A stretch of 64,000 nt of DNA from Bacteroidales bacterium. GTDB taxonomy: Bacteria; Bacteroidota; Bacteroidia; Bacteroidales; UBA10428. This document shows positions 47,202 through 57,181 of this stretch, piece after piece. Below the pieces are notes generated by a model. It was not told the origin of the DNA, did not search any database, and saw nothing but the letters and a program-made list of their open reading frames with translations. Position numbers and translations under genes: made by a program. Location of the stretch: contig JAFGVA010000058.1 in assembly GCA_016938235.1 (NCBI GenBank), positions 1-64,000 of the forward strand, in the 5' to 3' direction. Positions within the stretch are counted from its first letter, which is position 1. Each line of letters opens with the position of its first letter.

Positions 47202-47462
47202 TTAAAATCGGTTATTATTAGTTCGTGGTCTTGCTTCGTTTACAATAACTTTTCGGTTATCCAGAGTACCACCATTTAATTCTTCAATTGCTTTTTTAGC
47301 ATCATCAGAACCTGCCATTTCAACAAATCCAAATCCTTTGCTTTTTCCGGAAAATTTATCTGTGATAATTTTCACAGAATCCACGTTTCCATACTCTTCA
47401 AAAATTTCTTTTAAGTCTTCTTCTACAACCCCATAACTTAGGTTGCCTACATAAATGTTCAT
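47202..47462 (-). CDS. RRM-domain RNA-binding protein
   Basis: An 86-residue protein made of one RNA recognition motif: RNP2 IYVGNL (3-8) and RNP1 KGFGFVEM (42-49), then a short Arg/Asn-rich tail (EARPRTNNNRF). Single-RRM proteins of this kind occur in cyanobacteria and Bacteroidota and are often cold induced. The partner is the Csp gene directly downstream. Confidence 0.92.
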   Translation of the reverse strand: MNIYVGNLSYGVVEEDLKEIFEEYGNVDSVKIITDKFSGKSKGFGFVEMAGSDDAKKAIEELNGGTLDNRKVIVNEARPRTNNNRF

Positions 47463-47750
47463 GTTATAAAAATTTAAAAATTAAAACCTTGCCTGTTTGT
47501 TTAAAGATATGATCACCAAAGAATAGGGCACAAAAATTTATAGGAACTTGTTTTAAGACAAGTCCGATATACACTTTGTTTCCAGAAATAAATCGAGAAA
47601 AACGAAAGGAGATCCTGTTATTTAGCGAACTATAAATTTAAATTCTGTTTTTTTTGAATTGCTTACTCAGTGTGACTTTAGAACAAGTAATGTTCAGGAA
47701 AAGTCAACCTGAAAGCAATTAATAATGTTACTAATTCAGCGTCAAAGGTA
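47463..47750 (-). promoter_or_regulatory. long structured leader and promoter of the RRM-csp operon
   Basis: TACCTTTG on the minus strand (47750-47743) is an exact TAnnTTTG, giving a leader of about 275 bases before the RRM gene. Long 5' leaders are typical of cold-shock mRNAs, where they fold differently in the cold. Inside it a hairpin ACTTGT/ACAAGT (47546-47563) with flanking GG/CC is visible. 47751-47834 holds nothing recognisable. Confidence 0.4.
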
Positions 47751-47834
47751 CAATAATTTCTGAATATCAGGTAATTCAATACATTATTAAGTTTAAATTA
47801 ACTAATTGCACAAGCAAATAATCCTTAAAAATGT

Positions 47835-49055
47835 TTAATTATTCTGAAGTGGAAAAGACTCAACCTGCTTAAAAACCCGAATGAAATTTCCTGACCATAT
47901 TTTTTGAATTTCTTCGGGGGTATACCCTCTTTTTAGAAGTTCGTAAGTTATATTAGGCAGTTCAGAAGCATCCTTACAATCAGCAAGCCCGCCTCCACCA
48001 TCGAAATCAGTTCCAATGCCAACATAATCAATGCCTACAAGCTTAACAACATAGTCAATATGGTCAACAGCCTGAGCTACTGTAGGTAATATGGGTGGAT
48101 AATCCCGCTCAATAGCTTCCCATTCCGACCAGGCCTGTTTTCTTTCAGCTTCATCTTTAAACTCGTAATTATTATATTTTTCACGCAGTTCAACATGCTT
48201 AATGTAGTTTACGGAGTTGGAGTCCTCGGGACTGATATAAGCACCAAGTATACAAATCTGAATTACACCTCCATTAGCAGCAAGCGCTTTAATCATGGTG
48301 TCAGACATGTTCCTGGGATGATTGCAAAGGCTCCGTACGCTTGAGTGTGATGCAAAAACGGGTGTTTTGCTGGTATTTATAACATCGAAAAATGCACTAT
48401 CGGAAATATGTGAGACATCAATCATCATTCCAAGACGGTTCATTTCTGCAACTACCTCATAACCAAAGTTGCTGAGACCATTATGCTCGGAACCCCCTTT
48501 ATCTGTCGATGAGTCACAAATATCGTTATTACTGGAATGAGAAAGTGTAATATACCGTACACCCCTTTTATAAAACTCCTCGACCCGACCTAATACATTT
48601 CCTATCGGGAAACCATTTTCCATTCCCAGGTAAATAGCTCTTTTCCCAGTTTTTTCAATCCGCAGGGCATCAGAATTGTGAAAAGCCAACTCCAGTTTGT
48701 GGTTGTATCTTTCGCTTATTGAATACACCGAATCAATTATCTGGTGTGCGAGCCTATATGTTTTTTCGGTATTTTCTTCGGTGCGTGGCAGTTGGCTTGT
48801 AAAAACAGCAAAGAATGCTGCATCTAATCCACCTTTTTCCATTTTCGGGATATCGATTTTTGCTTCGTTGGCATCATGCTCTTCAGCAATATCAAAGCCT
48901 TCGCTCAGCAGGTTCAGTGGCGAATCGGTATGAGTATCAATTGTCAGCAGTTCAAAATGAAGTTTTTTTGCTTTTTTAAATTTGGAATTATTAAGAACAA
49001 AAGCACTAAATAAGATGAATAATAAAACAACTATAATTTTTAAAGAATATTTCAT
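47835..49055 (-). CDS. membrane dipeptidase (peptidase M19 family)
   Basis: About 406 residues from the ATG at 49055 (a longer frame reaches 49130, but this start gives a proper signal peptide, KYSLKIIVVLLFILF). The metal ligands His42 and Asp44 lie in DTHTDSPLN; further ligands are in SHSSNNDICDS, DVSHISD and ASHSSVRSLCNHPRNMSD, and GIGTDFDGGGG closes the site. It cleaves dipeptides, including D-amino acid forms, in the periplasm. The first gene after the ABC exporter, 22 bases apart, so probably the same operon. Confidence 0.92.
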   Translation of the reverse strand: MKYSLKIIVVLLFILFSAFVLNNSKFKKAKKLHFELLTIDTHTDSPLNLLSEGFDIAEEHDANEAKIDIPKMEKGGLDAAFFAVFTSQLPRTEENTEKTYRLAHQIIDSVYSISERYNHKLELAFHNSDALRIEKTGKRAIYLGMENGFPIGNVLGRVEEFYKRGVRYITLSHSSNNDICDSSTDKGGSEHNGLSNFGYEVVAEMNRLGMMIDVSHISDSAFFDVINTSKTPVFASHSSVRSLCNHPRNMSDTMIKALAANGGVIQICILGAYISPEDSNSVNYIKHVELREKYNNYEFKDEAERKQAWSEWEAIERDYPPILPTVAQAVDHIDYVVKLVGIDYVGIGTDFDGGGGLADCKDASELPNITYELLKRGYTPEEIQKIWSGNFIRVFKQVESFPLQNN

Positions 49056-49077
49056 GTGCAAGACGGAGTTTATTAGA

Positions 49078-50451
49078 TTATTTATAGCGTATCCATTTAA
49101 TAATTTCTTTGTAACTGGTTTTTTTTCCATACATAAGTATGCCGATTCTGTATATTTTGCCCGATAACCAGGTCATAAAAATAAATGTAAGAATTAATAA
49201 AGAGGCTGACAGGATTAGTTCAGAAACAGGAATATCGAATCCGATGCGGGCCATCATTACAATAGGAGAGGTGAAAGGAATAATGGAAAACCAGTAAGCT
49301 AACGAACCTTCAGGATTGGTTATGGCATTCATCATAACAATTATTCCAATTACAAGTGGTATTGTAACCGGCAGCATAAATTGCTGGGTATCTGTTTCAC
49401 TGTCAACTGCGGCTCCAATGGCAGCAAACATGGATGCATATAACAGGAATCCGGTAATGAAATAAAAAACAAATACACAGAGAACAAACAGGAAATCAAT
49501 CTCACGCAAACTTTCAAACATACCCGACAGTTCAACATCTTCCATGCTGATTTCGGTATTTTGTTGTGTTGCCGGTTGTGTATTAAAAAGTTCAACAGTT
49601 TGTTGTTGGTTTTGGATTTCATGTAGTTTCTCATTCAGCATATATGATTCGGCAAACTGAAATATTACAAGAGATAAAATAATCCAGGTTACAAACTGGG
49701 TTAATCCGACCAGGCCTATCCCAATTATTTTTCCCATCATAAGCTGGAAGGGCTTAACCGAGGTGATAATAACTTCGATTATGCGATTTGATTTTTCTTC
49801 AACAACGCCTCTCATTACCTGGGCACCAAAGAAGAAAATAAACATATAAATTAAGAACCCCGAAATGTAACCTAAGCCCCGTTTAACATTTATATCTCCT
49901 GAACTTTTTATTTCGTTCTCATCAGCGCGCCTGATAGCGATAGAAACCTTCGTATTTAAGTTATTAATTACCTGGGGAGGAACATTATAGGTTAAAAGTT
50001 TTTTGTTATAGAGGAAAGTTTCAAGATTCTGTTCAATTTGCATTTCGATACCGAAACTTGGCTGTTTTTTCGCAATTAGTTCCACAGAGACTTTGTCGCC
50101 GGCAAGAAATGCACGATGGCGAACTATTAGCACACCGAAATAATCTGATATTATTGCCAGTTCTTCTGCCTGAGCAACAGAAATTTCTCCCAGGTAATCA
50201 AATTTTAATAAAGGTTTATTTTCGAACACATTTCTTAAAATCATGGTGCTATCCGGCACCGGACGACCGAATTCATCAATTTCGACAACAGCAATTTTTT
50301 TGGGTTCTTTATCTTCGAGTTGCGTTAACCAAACAGGAACAACCATTAAACCCGCAAAAAGCAAGGGTCCAATAATGCTCATAATGATGAAGGTTTTCTT
50401 TCGGACCCGGGTAATGTATTCCCTGGCAATTATATGTTGAAGCTTACTCAT
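49078..50451 (-). CDS. ABC-2 type permease (NatB-like)
   Basis: About 457 residues from the ATG at 50451. One helix near the N-terminus (TFIIMSIIGPLLFAGLMVVPVWL), a large extracytoplasmic domain, then five helices, in the ABC-2/NatB layout (MRGVVEEKSNRIIEVIITSVKPFQLMMGKIIG is the family motif). It pairs with the upstream ATPase, whose reading frame overlaps its start by eight bases. NatB relatives export sodium, but the substrate here is open. Confidence 0.85.
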   Translation of the reverse strand: MSKLQHIIAREYITRVRKKTFIIMSIIGPLLFAGLMVVPVWLTQLEDKEPKKIAVVEIDEFGRPVPDSTMILRNVFENKPLLKFDYLGEISVAQAEELAIISDYFGVLIVRHRAFLAGDKVSVELIAKKQPSFGIEMQIEQNLETFLYNKKLLTYNVPPQVINNLNTKVSIAIRRADENEIKSSGDINVKRGLGYISGFLIYMFIFFFGAQVMRGVVEEKSNRIIEVIITSVKPFQLMMGKIIGIGLVGLTQFVTWIILSLVIFQFAESYMLNEKLHEIQNQQQTVELFNTQPATQQNTEISMEDVELSGMFESLREIDFLFVLCVFVFYFITGFLLYASMFAAIGAAVDSETDTQQFMLPVTIPLVIGIIVMMNAITNPEGSLAYWFSIIPFTSPIVMMARIGFDIPVSELILSASLLILTFIFMTWLSGKIYRIGILMYGKKTSYKEIIKWIRYK

Positions 50452-51391
50452 TTGAATCTGTATTTGAATTCGAACCAACTGATTGAATGAATACCTCTGT
50501 CATTGAGGGTAGAATTTCTGAGAAAGAATGAATGACAGCCTTATCAACAATGCTTTTTATAAGTTCATTGCCCTGGCTCTTATTTATCGATAAGTCAGGT
50601 ATCTTCACAATGGCAAATTGTTTGTCAGTATCAATCTTTCCTGATTCAACCAGCTGAAATTTTTCTTGCAGAAAACCATCCAGGGATTGTTCTGCGCTGT
50701 ATACAACTTCAAATTTGTTCGATTTGAATTCTTGTTTTATATCAGCAACCCGCCCCTCCAGTATAGCCTTTGATTTATTGATGAGGCAGATTTTGTCGCA
50801 CAGTTCTTCTACTGAGGACATATCGTGTGTGGAAAGAATAATGGTTTTGCCTTCATTTCTTAAATTTTTGATTTCCTGTTTTAGCTGGCTGGCATTCACA
50901 GGGTCAAAACCACTTAAGGGTTCATCAAGAATTAAAATATCAGGATTGTGAAGGAGGGTGATTATAAACTGAACCTTCTGGGCCATACCCTTCGATAGTT
51001 CTTCAATTTTTTTATTCCACCAACTTTGAATTTCGAATTTGTCAAACCAAAAGTTTAATTGCTTTAATGCTTCGTTTTTTTTGAGGCCTTTCAGCCTTGC
51101 CAGGTAGAGGGATTGTTCACCCACCTTCATTTTTTTATACAGACCGCGTTCTTCGGGCAGGTAGCCAATTTTTAAAATATCTTCAGATGTAATCTTCCGG
51201 CCATCAATCAGAACTTCGCCACTATCAGGCGCTGTAATTCGGTTAATGATACGAATTAATGTTGTTTTACCGGCACCGTTTGGTCCGAGGAACCCGTATA
51301 CCAACCCTTTATCGATATGTACCGAAACATCGTCGAGTGCCAGATGTCCGGCATATTGTTTTGTGATGTTCCTGGCTTCGAAAAATGACAT
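50444..51391 (-). CDS. ABC-2 type ATP-binding protein (NatA-like)
   Basis: A 315-residue ATPase with Walker A GPNGAGKTT (36-44), signature ELSKGMAQKVQF and Walker B DILILDEPLSGFDPVN, then a DUF4162-like C-terminal part. It powers the coupled permease. Together with the M19 dipeptidase it forms a three-gene leftward operon. Confidence 0.92.
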   Translation of the reverse strand: MSFFEARNITKQYAGHLALDDVSVHIDKGLVYGFLGPNGAGKTTLIRIINRITAPDSGEVLIDGRKITSEDILKIGYLPEERGLYKKMKVGEQSLYLARLKGLKKNEALKQLNFWFDKFEIQSWWNKKIEELSKGMAQKVQFIITLLHNPDILILDEPLSGFDPVNASQLKQEIKNLRNEGKTIILSTHDMSSVEELCDKICLINKSKAILEGRVADIKQEFKSNKFEVVYSAEQSLDGFLQEKFQLVESGKIDTDKQFAIVKIPDLSINKSQGNELIKSIVDKAVIHSFSEILPSMTEVFIQSVGSNSNTDSNE

Positions 51392-51552
51392 TGAAATGAG
51401 ATTAATTTATGAATCGTAAAACTACTTATAATATTGAAAAGGGCGGAGGCTAACTATATTTTTTTTGAAGCGAAAACTCCTAATCTCTGATTTATATTTG
51501 CCACGAATTCACGAAATTAATTTTAATTAAATAACTCTTTGGCAGTGTTTAT

Positions 51553-51676
51553 TCTTTTTTTGACACACCCCTAACCCCTATCGAGAGGGGAATCATTCCT
51601 GTTTAACTTGAATTTATCCCCTCTTGAGAGGGGGTGTGTGAGGACTGGAGCCGAGGAAGGGGTGTGTGAAAAACAC
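51553..51676. repeat. nested palindromic element beside a DUF559 gene
   Basis: Outer inverted repeat: TTTTTTTGACACACCCC (about 51555-51571) against GGGGTGTGTGAAAAACA (51659-51675), differing at about two positions. Inside: CCCCTATCGAGAGGGG (51575-51590) and CCCCTCTTGAGAGGGG (51618-51633), both hairpins, plus another GGGGTGTGTGAGG at 51631-51643. The element is about 120 bases, GC-rich against an AT-rich flank, ends some 33 bases before the DUF559 gene. It occurs once in this window. Confidence 0.8.
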
Positions 51677-51708
51677 AAAAAGACTATATTAGTCCTAAGA
51701 TTATTTAA

Positions 51709-52140
51709 ATGAGAAGAAAAATAATTCCATATAATCCAAAGCTAAAAGTACTTGCAAGAAATCTTCGGAATAACTCAACAAAATCTGAAATAATACTTTG
51801 GCAACATTTAAAAGGAAAACAAATGATGGGATTTGATTTTCACAGGCAAAGACCTATCGATAATTATATTGTAGATTTCTATTGCAGTGAATTATTATTG
51901 GCTATTGAGCTTGACGGGTACTCACACACTTTGGAGGAAGTGCAAAAAAAAGATGCAATAAAAGAAGACAGGCTCAAGGAATTAGGTTTAAATCTTTTAA
52001 GATTTGATGACATTGAAGTATATGATAATATTGATAATGTTTTAAGAACAATAGAGGTATATATTGAAAATCAAAGGAAGTCATATCCCCAGGTCTTTTC
52101 AGTAAGGGAACATAGTATTGACAAAAGCAAACAGAAATAG
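51709..52140 (+). CDS. DUF559 family, Vsr-like endonuclease-fold protein
   Basis: A 143-residue protein of the DUF559 family, whose fold is that of very short patch repair and PD-(D/E)xK nucleases. RKIIPYNPKLKVLARNLRNNSTKSE...LWQHLKGKQM is the typical N-terminus; catalytic candidates are Asp56 in IVDFYC and Glu67/Asp69 in IELDGYSH. It follows directly after a nested palindromic repeat, and no methyltransferase or Vsr partner lies nearby. The role is unproven; it may act on structured or palindromic DNA. Length is normal for the family. Confidence 0.85.
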   Translation: MRRKIIPYNPKLKVLARNLRNNSTKSEIILWQHLKGKQMMGFDFHRQRPIDNYIVDFYCSELLLAIELDGYSHTLEEVQKKDAIKEDRLKELGLNLLRFDDIEVYDNIDNVLRTIEVYIENQRKSYPQVFSVREHSIDKSKQK

Positions 52141-52255
52141 TTTTAGATGTGTTTGGCTGTAAGAGATAGCCAAGGCAAAATTTTAAGTTGCTAATAAGAA
52201 AGCCGGGAGATGAAAATGATTTCTATGTCCCGGCAATACTATCGAAAAGAGCTCT

Positions 52256-53422
<1,167 letters not shown>

Positions 53423-53427
53423 TTACC

Positions 53428-54084
53428 TTATTCTCCAACAACGACCTTCGCGTAACGGATTACTTTATCGTTAAGTAAATATCCTTTTTCAATAACATCA
53501 ACTACTTTACCCTTTAAGTCATCGTTTGGTGCAGGTATTTTTGTTAAAGCTTCATGAAAGTCAATATCAAAATCTTTTTCTTTAGCATCGATTTCTTTTA
53601 CACTATTTTGGCGTAAAAACTCAACGAACTTATTGTATATAAGCTCAATACCTTTTTTGAAGGAATTCATATCCTCAGCTTTATCGATATTTGCAAGACC
53701 GCGTTCAAAATCATCAACTACTGGCAGAATATCTTTTAATAGCTCTCCGTTTGCTTGTTTTGTTAATTCAGTTTTTTCTTTCAGTGTTCTTTTTCTGTAG
53801 TTATCAAACTCTGCTGACAACCTCAGGTATTTATCGTTCCAGCTTTTTGATGCTTCCTCTGCATCTGATACTTTCTTTTCCAGTTCTTCAACTTGATCTT
53901 TGAGAGTTTTTAACTCTTTGGTATCAATATGCTTCTGATCTTCTGACTGGGTCTCTGTCTGTTTGTCGTTGTCTTGAGTATTTTTGTCTGCTTGAGTCTT
54001 TGTAGTTGCTGTTTTTGTATTCTTTGCCTCATTGTTATCTGCAACAGTTTTATTATCAGGTTTTTTGCTAGCCTTTTTTGTCAT
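53428..54084 (-). CDS. grpE: nucleotide exchange factor GrpE
   Basis: A 218-residue GrpE with a long low-complexity N-terminus (about 1-65, rich in Lys, Thr, Gln, Asn and Asp) ahead of the long coiled coil (KTLKDQVEELEKKVSDAEEA) and the beta domain containing PVVDDFERGLANI and VVDVIEKGYLLNDKVIRYAKVVV. It releases ADP from DnaK. The tail-like start is probably disordered; it is longer than in E. coli. Confidence 0.93.
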   Translation of the reverse strand: MTKKASKKPDNKTVADNNEAKNTKTATTKTQADKNTQDNDKQTETQSEDQKHIDTKELKTLKDQVEELEKKVSDAEEASKSWNDKYLRLSAEFDNYRKRTLKEKTELTKQANGELLKDILPVVDDFERGLANIDKAEDMNSFKKGIELIYNKFVEFLRQNSVKEIDAKEKDFDIDFHEALTKIPAPNDDLKGKVVDVIEKGYLLNDKVIRYAKVVVGE

Positions 54085-54154
54085 AATTCTCCACTATATT
54101 TAATAATAAAATCTTCAATTTTGCATGAATGATTTCAAAATGCTTGCCAGTTTG

Positions 54155-54162
54155 CAAAATTA
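54155..54162 (-). promoter_or_regulatory. -7 element of grpE-dnaJ
   Basis: The minus strand reads TAATTTTG, an exact TAnnTTTG, 71 bases before the grpE start. No CIRCE operator is visible. Confidence 0.4.
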
Positions 54163-54221
54163 GACAAAATGGCAGAGGCTCTTGTTTCAGGAAATAAAAG
54201 GCAGATGTATTTAATAGACAG

Positions 54222-54262
54222 ATTAAAAAGAAATGGCTGCCAAAAAAAATCCTGGCAGCCAT
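54222..54262 (-). terminator. terminator after the SET-domain gene
   Basis: On the minus strand GGCTGCCA and TGGCAGCC (54260-54253 and 54242-54235) form a perfect 8-bp stem; the loop carries a run of T and the stem is followed by ATTTCTTTTT. Confidence 0.6.
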
Positions 54263-54268
54263 AATAAG

Positions 54269-54904
54269 TTAGATAAGGGTATTAGTAACAGAGGTCACTT
54301 CAATACTTTCAGCAGCTTCTTTTTTATAGCGCAGGCTATAAACCGATTTATAGTTTTTCGGATTCTTAATATATAATTTCAGCTCTTCCAGCGTATTGCC
54401 CTCCAGAAATGGAAACAAGGGTTGTTCTACTTCGAATACTTTTTTCAAAGATTTTTGTATAATCTTATCCCATTTCTGATAATTATCATCGAAGTCGGAT
54501 GGTTTAAGAATACCACGGCAATTTTTATGTTTACAACAGAGATACATTTCACTTTCCAGATTAAAAACTCCGTACTCGTCTGTTATTTCTTCACCCGGGA
54601 AAATATCCCGCACTGCAATTTCGAAACCGTAGCCTGTGCTTATAGTATTAAAATTGCAGCAGTGGTTTACAAATTTACCTATATCCCAGCTAAGAATAAG
54701 GTTTCCATTTTCATCGACGTATGAATACTTGTCAATGATTACTTGCATTTCCGGAATGTGATTTTTAAATTCTTCCCGGCTGATTGTGATTTCAAGCGCG
54801 TCTTTTACATAGACGAGCGTTCCTTCAGGAATAAATTTTGTGGCAAAGACACCATTTCCAATGGCATCGCTAATGTGCCTTAGCTCAGTAGATGGATGAA
54901 TCAT
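54269..54904 (-). CDS. SET-domain protein, putative lysine methyltransferase
   Basis: A 211-residue protein with a SET core: GNGVFATKFIPEGTLVY (17-32, start of the domain), the pseudoknot motif NHCCNFN (80-86) and PGEEITDEYG (103-112, with Tyr111 as the expected catalytic position). A Cys-rich stretch CCKHKNCRG (123-131) resembles a post-SET region. SET enzymes transfer a methyl group from SAM to lysines. The family is mostly eukaryotic; bacterial members are scattered. The target is unknown. It is monocistronic. Confidence 0.8.
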   Translation of the reverse strand: MIHPSTELRHISDAIGNGVFATKFIPEGTLVYVKDALEITISREEFKNHIPEMQVIIDKYSYVDENGNLILSWDIGKFVNHCCNFNTISTGYGFEIAVRDIFPGEEITDEYGVFNLESEMYLCCKHKNCRGILKPSDFDDNYQKWDKIIQKSLKKVFEVEQPLFPFLEGNTLEELKLYIKNPKNYKSVYSLRYKKEAAESIEVTSVTNTLI

Positions 54905-55146
54905 TTTTTAAATTACCTTACAATTAATGATTTGACGAAAATTATATAATCAACAAATCACAAGGCGTAAGGCTAAACAGGGTGGGAGTCCATGTTTTGG
55001 GCTGTTGTTTTGTGGCTTACAACAGGTTCCGTTCACCGATTTAGTCTATACGGTTGTTATTGTTATTTAGCAACAATTTTTTTGCAAAATAAAAGTAAAA
55101 TTCTGTTTAAATAATCGTTTTGTGTGAAATAATTTCGACGAAGAGA
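54905..55146. other. intergenic region, no feature recognised
   Basis: Holds a short GC-richer stretch (about 54960-55040) without open frame, hairpin with T-run or match to the other repeats in this window. Confidence 0.4.
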
Positions 55147-56451
55147 TTAAATTCTTGAAATGCTTGCTCCCATTGCGTTTAAGCGCTTATCAATTTCTTC
55201 ATAACCACGATCGATTTGGTCGATATTATGAATAATACTGACACCGTCAGCAGAAAGAGCTGCAATGAGTAATGCTACACCGGCGCGGATATCGGGTGAA
55301 GTCATCACTGTTGAGCGAAGATTTACTTGTTTATCAAGACCAATAACAGTTGCACGGTGCGGATCACAAAGGATAATCTGTGCCCCCATATCAATGAGTT
55401 TATCGACAAAAAACAAGCGACTTTCAAACATTTTCTGGTGAATCAAAACGCTTCCTTTTGCCTGAGTGGCTACTACTAATATTACGCTTAATAAGTCAGG
55501 AGTTAGTCCCGGCCACGGAGCATCATCGATAGTCATTATGGATCCATCAATAAAGGTTTCAATGGTATAATTCTCCTGTGCAGGAATAAAAATATCTTCA
55601 CCCTTCCGGTCAAACTTTATTCCTAATCGTTCGAAAGACCGGGGAATAATTCCCAGATTATCAAACGAAACATTTTTAATGGTCAGTTCGGATCCTGTCA
55701 TAGCGGCTAACCCAATAAAGCTGCCAATTTCTATCATATCGGGCAGTAATCTGTGGGTGCAACCTCCGAGGCATTCAACACCTGTAATTTTTAAGAGGTT
55801 TGAGCCTATACCGTCTATTTCTGCACCCATGCTAACCAGCATTGCGCACAATTGTTGTATATACGGTTCGCATGCCGCATGGTAAATTGTGGTGGTACCT
55901 TTAGCGAGAACAGCTGCCATAATTAAGTTGGCTGTACCTGTTACAGAAGCTTCTTCGAGCAACATATATTTGCCCCGAAGTTCTTTGGCTTCAACGGAAA
56001 AAAAGTTTTCCTTGTGATTGTATTTAAACTTTGCTCCTAATTCAATAAAACCATTGAAGTGTGTATCCAGTCTTCTGCGACCAATCTTATCGCCGCCGGG
56101 TTTTGGGATATATCCTTTTCCGAAACGCGCAAGCAGGGGGCCTATCATCATTACACTGCCCCTAAGGCTCGAACTTTTATTCCTGTAATTATCGGAGAGC
56201 AGATATTCAATATCAACATGTTCTGCTTTAAAGCTATATCTGCCCTTAGAAAGCTTTTTAACTATTACACCTAAATCGCCCAATAAACTAATCAGGTTAT
56301 TTACATCCAGAATATCCGGTATATTTTCAATTATGACTTCTTCGGGAGTTAGGAGTGTTGCGCACAAAACCTGAAGTGCTTCATTTTTAGCGCCTTGTGG
56401 TGTAATAGCTCCAGATAGTTTTTTTCCTCCTTCAATTCGGAATGAGGCCAT
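55147..56451 (-). CDS. murA: UDP-N-acetylglucosamine 1-carboxyvinyltransferase with Asp at the fosfomycin-target position
   Basis: A 434-residue EPSP-synthase-like enzyme for the first committed step of peptidoglycan synthesis (PEP to UDP-GlcNAc). N-terminal GGKKLSGAITPQGAKNEAL binds substrate. The active-site loop reads PKPGGDKIGRRRLDTH; the residue aligned with E. coli Cys115 is Asp121 (codon at 56089-56091). This substitution is known in mycobacteria, Chlamydia and Borrelia to give fosfomycin resistance while keeping activity. The rest of the enzyme is normal in length. It follows the DUF4290 gene by 23 bases. Confidence 0.95.
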   Translation of the reverse strand: MASFRIEGGKKLSGAITPQGAKNEALQVLCATLLTPEEVIIENIPDILDVNNLISLLGDLGVIVKKLSKGRYSFKAEHVDIEYLLSDNYRNKSSSLRGSVMMIGPLLARFGKGYIPKPGGDKIGRRRLDTHFNGFIELGAKFKYNHKENFFSVEAKELRGKYMLLEEASVTGTANLIMAAVLAKGTTTIYHAACEPYIQQLCAMLVSMGAEIDGIGSNLLKITGVECLGGCTHRLLPDMIEIGSFIGLAAMTGSELTIKNVSFDNLGIIPRSFERLGIKFDRKGEDIFIPAQENYTIETFIDGSIMTIDDAPWPGLTPDLLSVILVVATQAKGSVLIHQKMFESRLFFVDKLIDMGAQIILCDPHRATVIGLDKQVNLRSTVMTSPDIRAGVALLIAALSADGVSIIHNIDQIDRGYEEIDKRLNAMGASISRI

Positions 56452-56474
56452 AGGATATAGGAATTGGGTGTTGC

Positions 56475-57080
56475 TTAGTTATTTTTTTTGAATGTTCTTT
56501 TTTGTGGCCGTTTGGGCTTGTTGCTGCTAATCAATTCTTTTGCCTCGCTAAGCTTAATTTTTGATATATCAACCTTACCGCCTGTTATTGACTTGAAGTC
56601 TTTTAATACAACTTCGTCATCAACCGACTCGCGATTCCAGGTGAGATATGATTTCTTCATATGGTTTGCCACAATATTCAAAAGCACATCTTTTTGTTCA
56701 CCTTCTTCCATTTCCAGTACTGATTCAATCATCATTTCAATGGCTTTCCCATAATGGCGGAACCTTAATTTATGTGTTCCGTATTCAACTTTTCTTGGCT
56801 TTTCAATAAAAGATTCTGGCCTGGGTGGATCATAAGGATAATCTATATCAAGGTCAAAGTCTGCAATTAAAGCAAGATGATCCCAAAGTTTATGTTTAAA
56901 ATCGTTTATATCGCGTAGATGGGGATTAAGATTACCCATTACAGCTACTATAGCGTGAGCTAAACGTGTTCTTTCTTCTCGGTCCTCAACGGTCTTCACA
57001 TAGTCGACCATCATGTGTATATTCCTGCCGTATTCCGGCAATACAAGCTTTTTCCGACTGGTATTATAATCGAATGACAT
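56475..57080 (-). CDS. DUF4290 protein
   Basis: A 201-residue Bacteroidota-specific protein with the pattern RKKLVLPEYGRNIHMMVDYVKTVEDREERTR. Mostly helical, with a basic tail (NKPKRPQKRTFKKNN). It is nearly always just upstream of murA, as here, which suggests a link to wall synthesis, but its function is unknown. Confidence 0.85.
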   Translation of the reverse strand: MSFDYNTSRKKLVLPEYGRNIHMMVDYVKTVEDREERTRLAHAIVAVMGNLNPHLRDINDFKHKLWDHLALIADFDLDIDYPYDPPRPESFIEKPRKVEYGTHKLRFRHYGKAIEMMIESVLEMEEGEQKDVLLNIVANHMKKSYLTWNRESVDDEVVLKDFKSITGGKVDISKIKLSEAKELISSNKPKRPQKRTFKKNN

Positions 57081-57099
57081 ATATAAAAATTATTTTATG

Positions 57100-57131
57100 C
57101 AAAACTAGTTGTTTTTATCGGCTACACCAAA
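57100..57131 (-). promoter_or_regulatory. promoter of the DUF4290-murA operon
   Basis: On the minus strand TTTG (57131-57128), 20 bases, then TAGTTTTG (57107-57100): a full match to the Bacteroidota -33/-7 pattern. Transcription would start near 57093, 13 bases before the ATG. Confidence 0.6.
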
Positions 57132-57181
57132 ACATTTAAATTTGTGAATAATAGCTTTAATCTGCAAGCTTTTTTAAACTA

